Assembly: GCF_025151995.1 (NCBI RefSeq) | Contig: NZ_CP102290.1 | Span: 1,116,001-1,180,000, forward strand | Length of the DNA: 64,000 nucleotides | Direction: 5' to 3' | Source: Ruminococcus gauvreauii | GTDB taxonomy: Bacteria; Bacillota; Clostridia; Lachnospirales; Lachnospiraceae | Part shown: one piece after another, positions 58,520-64,000 of the stretch | Position numbering within the stretch: position 1 is the first letter of the stretch | Layout: each line of letters begins with the position of its first letter | Translations under genes and position numbers: made by a program | The notes under the pieces: generated by a model | The model's input: only the letters and a program-made list of their open reading frames with translations | The model's database searches: none | What the model was told of the DNA's origin: nothing

Positions 58520-59277
58520 AGTACATCCTCAACCTTCCTTATCAAAAGTGCCAGTATCAATCCGATCACCGCAATGACCAGGATTCCTACCAGGATCTGC
58601 GTCATATTATTATTTTGCTGCCCTGTTACTACAATCCATCCGATACCGCTCGATGAGCGAACCAGCTCTGCAGCTACAACAGACGACCATGCCGAAGCCA
58701 CGCCGATCTGAAGTCCTGCAGATATCGCCGGTACAGAAGCCGGTATGACGATGGTAAAAAATAACTGACGGTCATTGCAGCCTAACATCTGCGCCGCATC
58801 TACGATGGAATGGTCTACAGATTTGGCACCGTGATAGGCATTCTGAACAATACTCATAAAAGCTCCTATGAATACCAGGGTATATTTTGCAAATTCACCG
58901 ATTCCGCACCACAGGATCACAAGCGGTATCCACGCAAGCGTCGGTATCGGGCGGACCAATTCGAAAAGAGGCCGCATAAAGGATTCAAATCTCGGATACC
59001 AGCCCATCGCGAGACCCAGTGCAATTCCCAGTACAGTCGCCGAGATAAACCCTACCGCCCATCTCGACAACGTGATCAGCACATGGTAAACCATCACATT
59101 TTTTCCGATTGGTTCCACAAATGATTCGAAGAACTTTCGAAGAACCCCGAACGGTCCGGGCATCACCTGGCTGAATGTGGGATTCATGGCTGCAAGCTGC
59201 CAGATCAGAATCAGAACCGCAAAGGATATCACACCCGCGGCCAGTTTCTGCCAGAATTTTGCTTTTCTCAGAGTCAT
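58492..59277 (-). CDS. NitT/TauT-type ABC transporter permease, second
   Basis: 261 residues, six helices, EAA loop A-A-Q-M-L-G-C-N-D-R near residue 165 (SsuC-like). I start it at 59277, where GGGGG lies nine bases upstream and the ATG overlaps the preceding stop (TAATG). The longer frame to 59469 would lie inside the first permease gene. Confidence 0.9.
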   Translation of the reverse strand: MTLRKAKFWQKLAAGVISFAVLILIWQLAAMNPTFSQVMPGPFGVLRKFFESFVEPIGKNVMVYHVLITLSRWAVGFISATVLGIALGLAMGWYPRFESFMRPLFELVRPIPTLAWIPLVILWCGIGEFAKYTLVFIGAFMSIVQNAYHGAKSVDHSIVDAAQMLGCNDRQLFFTIVIPASVPAISAGLQIGVASAWSSVVAAELVRSSSGIGWIVVTGQQNNNMTQILVGILVIAVIGLILALLIRKVEDVLCRWNKRGR

Positions 59278-60080
59278 TACCATCTTCCCCCTTTCATCAG
59301 CTGCCGTTCCAGAAGTGTCAGCAGATATCCGAGCACTGCGCCGATCAGTCCCACACAGATCATAGCCGCGATAATGATATCCGGCCTGTAGATACCGCGG
59401 CACAGATTGATCAGATATCCCAGCCCGGCCGTAGCGGCCAGCATTTCCGCCCCAATGATCGTCGACCATGCCACGCCAAGTCCGACACGCATTCCGGTCA
59501 GAACAAACGGAATCGATGATGGAATGGCGATTTTACGGAGAATCTCAAACTTGGAGGCTCCGAAGGTCTGTCCGACCCAGATATGGACTTCTTTCGTCTG
59601 CTTAATCCCGGTATAGGTATTCACCAGGGCAGGTCCGAAGGTCGCCAGTGCGATAACGATCACTTTCGGAAGCATGCCGATACCGAACAGCAGAATAAAC
59701 AGCGGTGTCCATGCGATCCCCGGAATCGGTCTGATAAAATCAAAAATCGGATTGATAAACATATCCGCTTTTTCATACCAGCCCATAAATATTCCAAGCG
59801 GAACTCCCACCAGACAGCCGATAATATAGCCAATCAGCGTAATTTTAAGACTCGCCCACAGATGCATCTGCATTGTGGCTCCGTCTGGATTTCTGTTGGA
59901 AAATTTGTCAATCAGCGTACGCAGTACTTTGACTGGCCCGGGCAGTACATTTTCCTTAATGGTCCCGAGACTCCCCTCCGTAAACAGCCACCAGATGAAG
60001 AAAAACAACACAAGTGACAAGACCGACAGCCAGATATAAGACTGTTTCTTTTTTCTCTTTTTAACTTTCTCAGCAGGCAT
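59277..60080 (-). CDS. NitT/TauT-type ABC transporter permease, first
   Basis: 267 residues from ATG 60080 (GGGAGG seven bases upstream). Basic N-terminus K-K-R-K-K-K, six helices, EAA loop V-G-Q-T-F-G-A-S-K-F near 168. Pairs with 58492 as a heterodimeric channel. It is separated from the binding protein by a strong hairpin; the frame back to 60179 would translate that hairpin and is unlikely. Confidence 0.9.
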   Translation of the reverse strand: MPAEKVKKRKKKQSYIWLSVLSLVLFFFIWWLFTEGSLGTIKENVLPGPVKVLRTLIDKFSNRNPDGATMQMHLWASLKITLIGYIIGCLVGVPLGIFMGWYEKADMFINPIFDFIRPIPGIAWTPLFILLFGIGMLPKVIVIALATFGPALVNTYTGIKQTKEVHIWVGQTFGASKFEILRKIAIPSSIPFVLTGMRVGLGVAWSTIIGAEMLAATAGLGYLINLCRGIYRPDIIIAAMICVGLIGAVLGYLLTLLERQLMKGGRW

Positions 60081-60118
60081 CGTAAACCCTCCCGTCTTAA
60101 CCTGTTGTTTGTCGTGGC

Positions 60119-60175
60119 AGCAGCCCCCTGTGCCCGGCTGCTTTTTCATATCTGTTTTGGGCACAGGGGGCTGCT
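60119..60175 (-). repeat. 17-bp intergenic hairpin after the binding-protein gene
   Basis: AGCAGCCCCCTGTGCCC (60119-60135) pairs perfectly with 60159-60175 around a 23-base loop. No T-run follows on the minus strand. Probably stabilises the binding-protein message or attenuates the permeases. Confidence 0.7.
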
Positions 60176-60203
60176 TCACTCACCTTACCGTATTTAACAA
60201 AAT

Positions 60204-61349
60204 TTAATACCCTTCCGGCATTTCAACGGTAATGGAAACACCAGTCGCCTCTTCCAGCAGATCCTTATTGATGCTCTTTGCCACTGCTTCTGCACTTCCC
60301 TCATCCAGCAGGCCCAGCTTCGTCAGCTCGATCGCCGAGAACACAACATGATTTCCGTATTTAAGCTCCTTCAGCTTTTCATATGAGTACAGGTCACGGA
60401 CATTGATCTCCGTCCACATCTCGTCTTCTGTGTATTCCGTACCCATCTCTTTAAAGAATTCCATACCCTGGTCGAATTCCAGCTGTTCATCATTCTGGAT
60501 CTCATCCAGCGCTTTGAATACAGCTTTCAGTGTCAGCACAATGTCGTCACGGTTGCTCTCCAGATAGTCATTCGGCACAATTACGGTTGATCCCGTTCCG
60601 ACACCGGTGATTCCCTCATACGTTCCCAGACATACCATACCTGCCGCTTCAGCTGCCGCACAGTAATTCATCGTCAACGCCGCTCCGTCAACTTCACCGC
60701 TGATCAGTGCATTATAGCAGGATGCCGCATCCATGCTCACAAGATTATAATCTTTCTGTCCCAGGTTTGCATAATAAGAATCCACCATGATCTGCTGAAC
60801 AGTGCCCAGCGTCACGCCGAAGCTCAATCCGGCCGCCGTCTCGGCATTGCCGTATACATCCGGATTCTCTTTGCTGTACTCGCCCTGCACATCCACAACT
60901 GGACATTTGGGATCCACATAAACAGCAAGTCCTTTTCCGTCGTCACAGTCCGCAACCATGGTATAATCTCCTGTAGCCAACGCATACACGCCTGCGAACC
61001 CGTTAAATCCAATTTCCGCTTCCCCAGCGGACAGCGCTTCATTTTCCAGTGTTCCGTTTACAAAATATGTAATATTTGTCTTTAATCCTAATTCTTCAAA
61101 ATACCCCATTTTGTCGGCATACCATACTGCCAGACCATCTGTGTTGATCAGCGCGGCAATGTTAACGGTATCCCCGCTCGGCGTCAATTCTCCGTCTTTT
61201 TTTTCATCTGATTTTGTCTCTGCCGCCTCATTCGCCCCGGTATCCCCGGCACCTTCGTTTGCTTCTTCTTTTTTTCCTCCGCATGCACATAATGCCGTTG
61301 TCATAGCCAACACCAACAATAAACTGATTACTTTCTTCATACCTTTCAT
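60204..61349 (-). CDS. NitT/TauT-type ABC substrate-binding lipoprotein
   Basis: 381 residues. Lipobox A-L-C-A-C-G-G, Lys/Glu-rich linker to about 60, then an SsuA/NMT1-like fold (I-N-T-D-G-L-A-V-W-Y-A-D-K-M-G-Y-F near 72, A-E-I-G-F-N-G near 110, G-V-T-L-G-T-V-Q near 180). The family binds sulfonates, taurine, nitrate or pyrimidine precursors. AGGAGG lies seven bases before the ATG. Its place after a sulfatase gene suggests an organosulfur ligand. Confidence 0.9.
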   Translation of the reverse strand: MKGMKKVISLLLVLAMTTALCACGGKKEEANEGAGDTGANEAAETKSDEKKDGELTPSGDTVNIAALINTDGLAVWYADKMGYFEELGLKTNITYFVNGTLENEALSAGEAEIGFNGFAGVYALATGDYTMVADCDDGKGLAVYVDPKCPVVDVQGEYSKENPDVYGNAETAAGLSFGVTLGTVQQIMVDSYYANLGQKDYNLVSMDAASCYNALISGEVDGAALTMNYCAAAEAAGMVCLGTYEGITGVGTGSTVIVPNDYLESNRDDIVLTLKAVFKALDEIQNDEQLEFDQGMEFFKEMGTEYTEDEMWTEINVRDLYSYEKLKELKYGNHVVFSAIELTKLGLLDEGSAEAVAKSINKDLLEEATGVSITVEMPEGY

Positions 61350-61379
61350 TTGTTATCCTCCTATTCAAGATATTGTTTT

Positions 61380-61407
61380 ATTTACAAAGCCATCGCCGCT
61401 TTATAAA
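61380..61407 (-). promoter_or_regulatory. AT-rich inverted repeat between LacI and the binding-protein gene
   Basis: TTTACAAAGC (61381-61390) and GCTTTATAAA (61398-61407) can pair except at one position. It could be a weak terminator of the sulfatase-LacI transcript or an operator for the transporter genes. Confidence 0.35.
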
Positions 61408-61426
61408 TCTGACGCATAACCTGCGC

Positions 61427-62437
61427 TCACTTTACCGATTCTCTCACCACAAGTTTTGGACTTATTATCATCTGCCTTGCCTCTCTTCCCCTGGTCAGCA
61501 GATCTATCGTATGTGTTATAATCTCCTGGACGTCGAACGCAACCGTCGTCAGATGCGGCCTCCACCACCTGCACATCGGAATATCATTGATCCCGATAAC
61601 ACTGATATCCCCGGGAACTTTCAGACCGCACTCCTGAAGCGCTGATATCATACCGATTGCGGCTGCATCATTTGCAGCCAGAACTGCCGTGCATTCCCTG
61701 AAAATGTCAAGATGGTCTGCCGCCGCTGCATAACCTCCTTCAAATGTAATCGGACTTATCCCACTCCTCGTTTTGATCTCCTGAATCGTACAGTCTCCAG
61801 GCAGCGCCCCGCGAAATCCACAGCATCTGCTGTTATTTGACTGGTCATTCGAATTGATATGCAGCGCAAGCCGGCGGTGTCCCCGCTGATATAAAAATGA
61901 AGCCGCAATCCTCCCTGCACTTTTAAAATCCAGCGCTATGATATTGACATCCTGTCTCCGGTAATAACGGTTATCTTTTGCCCTGTCATAGATGCATACA
62001 AACGGGATTTCTTTTTCGAAAAGAATCTGAAGGTTATCTTCGCCGTAAAACTTATCCGTCGCAACTAAAATAATATGATCCATCTGCCTTTGTCTGATCA
62101 GCCTGTTAAGTGTCTCTTGCATCGGCGCGTCACAGGCATACACCGGAAGTGCGGTGAGTCCTTTCTCCCGCAGTTCTGTATGCAGCTTTGAATAGATATT
62201 GGACCAGAACAGATTCCGATCGAATCCAACAAAATAGTCAGAAAGAAAAACTCCGACTCTGTTCAGTTTCTGCGTTTTCAAACTCCTGGCATTGCCATCC
62301 AATTCAAAGTTATAAATACGGGCAAGTTCCATCACTTTCTGCCTCTTTCTGTCAGAGACATGGTCGCAGTTGTTCAAAACCCGGGAGACTGTCGACTGCG
62401 ACACCCCCGCCAAAGCAGCCAGCTCTCTGGATGTCAT
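61427..62437 (-). CDS. LacI family regulator of the sulfatase/transporter module
   Basis: 336 residues from ATG 62437, giving the usual N-terminal helix-turn-helix L-A-A-L-A-G-V-S-Q-S-T-V-S-R-V-L. A GTG at 62506 overlapping the sulfatase stop (TAGTG) opens a longer frame that would add 23 residues before the HTH, unusual for LacI. The ligand domain shows V-L-A-A-N-D-A-A-A-I-G near 240 and V-I-G-I-N-D-I-P near 275. It is in one operon with the sulfatase and upstream of the transporter, so it probably controls the whole module in response to a sugar-like ligand. Confidence 0.9.
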   Translation of the reverse strand: MTSRELAALAGVSQSTVSRVLNNCDHVSDRKRQKVMELARIYNFELDGNARSLKTQKLNRVGVFLSDYFVGFDRNLFWSNIYSKLHTELREKGLTALPVYACDAPMQETLNRLIRQRQMDHIILVATDKFYGEDNLQILFEKEIPFVCIYDRAKDNRYYRRQDVNIIALDFKSAGRIAASFLYQRGHRRLALHINSNDQSNNSRCCGFRGALPGDCTIQEIKTRSGISPITFEGGYAAAADHLDIFRECTAVLAANDAAAIGMISALQECGLKVPGDISVIGINDIPMCRWWRPHLTTVAFDVQEIITHTIDLLTRGREARQMIISPKLVVRESVK

Positions 62438-62505
62438 GTTATGTCTCACTTTCTTAGAAATAATTTTATCGTATATCTGTATCGAATACGTATTCAGGTG
62501 CTGCA

Positions 62506-64000
62506 CTAAATGCCCAGCCGCTCAAACTGTTCTTCCGGCGCATCGTGCTCCCGCATACATTGACTTAACCGCTCCACATATTTTTGCTCCAGTTGTTCGT
62601 CTGAAACGGGACGTTCCTGACGGTAATCTTCTTCTATATTGAACAGAAGATTGTCCCTGTTATATTCGGACCGGCATGAGAATTCCTGCGACGGATTTTT
62701 GAAGTTAATAATATCAGCGGGTATTTTATATACCGGATAGTTCGTCCAGGATAAAAATCTTCCCATCTCAATTTTGTCGTAGTCTTTTTTATTGACCGCG
62801 TCGTCTGCTCCAAAGTACTGTCTCAGGATACTCGGCACAGCCGTATAGACATTGAGCGGCCGGTTTCTTTCATCTTTTGCCGCCCTGATGTACACGTAGG
62901 TCCCGTCCGTATAACCAACCTGTTTTCCAAAATATCCAAAGATGACCCCGCTTCTGATCTGTCGGGCGTCCCTGTCCAGGACAGGCATCAGGCTTTTCCC
63001 GTGAAGCGGGTAATGAAGTCTTTGATCTGCGCCGAAGTACTCCAGCATCGTGGGCATCACATCGATATTCTGCGTCAGAGCCTGACTCCTTGCGGCCCCG
63101 CATCCCGGTTTACAGATGATCAGCGGTATATGAAAGACCTCGTTGTACGGTGCCATATAATTCTTCGCCATATACCCGTGTTCTCCGAGGTGAAATCCAT
63201 GGTCCGTCGTAAATATGACCATCGTATCCTTCCACATGTCATACGCATCCAACACATCCAGGATTTCGCCGATATGAATATCCGTCATCGTCATCAATGC
63301 CTTACACCGGTTTATCAGGTGCTGTGTCTCCTCCGGCGTAAAAATATTCGGCTGATAATCGGGGTGATTGGCATCAAAGCCCGTGTAATCCTTCTCGTAG
63401 AGATCCAGGTATTTCTGCGGAACATCATATGGCTCATGCGGATCAAACGCTTCTACCCAGAGCATAAAATTATCAGCCTCATGATTTTGCCTTAGCCATC
63501 CTGCAGCACTGCTCAATGTCTTTACACTCGGATAATCTCCTTCCGCCTTTAATCTCCGGCGGTTTGCCTCCTCCGATACCGAATATTCTCCCTTGAACCC
63601 TTCCGGTCTTACCTCTTTTCGTATTCCGTCTCTGTCAGGAGCTACACACCACGGATCCCCTTCCTGTCCCCGGAATACCTCCCATGCAGTAAATCCCTTT
63701 GTATAATTTTCACCTCCCGGAATCACATAATGCGAATGGTCACTGAACATCATCGTATGTACGTTTTTTCCCGCCAATACAGTCTGAAGCGTCTGCTCAT
63801 AAGGTTCGATCGCCCCCCATGGCTTCTCAAGAAAATTCAGCCGACCCGTCATAATATCCTTGCGCGCCGGCATGCAGGGTGCACTCCCGCACCAGTGGTT
63901 GTCAAAAACCACTCCCCTTTGTGCGAGTCGGTTCAGATTTGGCATCTGAGCTGTCTCTGTCGGATTGCCGTTATAGATGTCCAGCATCCTGCGGTTTACT
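62506..64000 (-). CDS. Sulfatase (N-terminus beyond the window)
   Basis: At least 497 codons; the frame stays open to the right edge, and family length suggests only 10-20 residues are missing. The formylglycine site reads C-M-P-A-R-K-D-I-M-T-G (C-x-P-x-R) near the start of the visible part. The metal/active-site motifs T-D-H-G-F-H-L-G-E-H-G and F-D-P-H-E-P-Y are intact. It hydrolyses a sulfate ester; being a Cys-type enzyme it needs the anaerobic maturase (anSME), not seen here. It overlaps the LacI leader and sits upstream of a NitT/TauT-type importer and a TauE exporter, a coherent organosulfate module. The signal peptide cannot be judged because the N-terminus is cut off. Confidence 0.92.
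   Translation of the reverse strand, partial: VNRRMLDIYNGNPTETAQMPNLNRLAQRGVVFDNHWCGSAPCMPARKDIMTGRLNFLEKPWGAIEPYEQTLQTVLAGKNVHTMMFSDHSHYVIPGGENYTKGFTAWEVFRGQEGDPWCVAPDRDGIRKEVRPEGFKGEYSVSEEANRRRLKAEGDYPSVKTLSSAAGWLRQNHEADNFMLWVEAFDPHEPYDVPQKYLDLYEKDYTGFDANHPDYQPNIFTPEETQHLINRCKALMTMTDIHIGEILDVLDAYDMWKDTMVIFTTDHGFHLGEHGYMAKNYMAPYNEVFHIPLIICKPGCGAARSQALTQNIDVMPTMLEYFGADQRLHYPLHGKSLMPVLDRDARQIRSGVIFGYFGKQVGYTDGTYVYIRAAKDERNRPLNVYTAVPSILRQYFGADDAVNKKDYDKIEMGRFLSWTNYPVYKIPADIINFKNPSQEFSCRSEYNRDNLLFNIEEDYRQERPVSDEQLEQKYVERLSQCMREHDAPEEQFERLGI

Noticed and set aside
59283..59469. N-terminal extension of the second NitT/TauT-type permease
   Set aside because: It lies wholly inside the preceding permease gene in another frame and reads as low-quality sequence; the TAATG overlap start is better.
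1..64000. CRISPR arrays, tRNA and rRNA genes
   Set aside because: No regularly spaced 25-40 base repeats, no cloverleaf with a T-loop GTTCRA box and no rRNA-like conserved blocks were noticed on reading; a tRNAscan or CRISPR finder run would settle it.

Overview
The window reads as a chromosomal segment of a low-to-moderate GC Gram-positive anaerobe, most likely a gut-type Clostridia (Lachnospiraceae-like). The evidence is strong AGGAGG-type ribosome binding sites, lipoprotein signal peptides, a V-type (not F-type) ATP synthase operon, a group II intron of the terminator-targeting kind, AgrC/AgrA-style regulators, and many copies of ribose-type ABC importers with AraC, LacI and DeoR regulators. 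The genus is not decidable from this sequence. Almost all genes are on the minus strand; the plus-strand genes are mainly regulators (23.4, 30.4, 46.4, 54.6 kb) and one TIM-barrel isomerase (24.3 kb).

Layout. 0-2.9 kb: start of a V-type ATPase operon (stalk subunit, I, K, then E running off the left edge), with a sodium-type K subunit. 3.2-4.2 kb: a TauE/SafE exporter behind a highly structured leader. 4.2-15.9 kb: two paralogous modules, each made of a ribose-type ABC importer and a URO-D/MtaA-like protein, plus an AraC regulator. Four promoters here share one direct-repeat operator with a constant spacing to the -10 box. 15.9-17.5 kb: small membrane and micro-protein genes, one interrupted by an in-frame TAG, and an MgtC-like protein. 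17.5-25.2 kb: a seven-gene organophosphate-type import operon (PHP hydrolase, binding protein, phosphodiesterase-like enzyme, two permeases, ATPase, MgtC) divergent from a DeoR regulator and a sugar isomerase. 25.3-31.4 kb: a sugar/inositol ABC operon with an inositol-dehydrogenase-like gene, divergent from a LacI regulator. 31.5-35.2 kb: an ArsR-Fe-S nitroreductase pair and a metal P-type ATPase with two small partner proteins.

35.4-45.1 kb is the most distinctive accessory region. A GHKL sensor kinase and LytTR response regulator lie just upstream of a small secreted Gly/Ser/Asn/Tyr-rich protein. A propeller-like membrane-anchored protein, a two-gene ABC-2 exporter and two small proteins follow. 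A 1.9 kb group IIC intron sits directly behind the terminator hairpin of the secreted-protein gene and splits the unit. I read this as a peptide-responsive secreted-protein/export or self-immunity locus.

45.1-56.1 kb: two more URO-D-like proteins, PucR-type and AraC regulators, a DMT transporter, a one-module NRPS with an odd thioesterase (Cys in the nucleophile position, no recognisable catalytic His), and a DUF305 protein. 56.2-64 kb: a sulfatase-LacI-NitT/TauT-type ABC-TauE/SafE module that looks like a route for uptake and desulfation of an organic sulfur compound, with export of a sulfur product.

No tRNA, rRNA or CRISPR array was seen. Start codons were moved inward from the longest open frame where a Shine-Dalgarno site, a promoter or family length argued for it. 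Functions are from motif reading by eye; no database search was possible.
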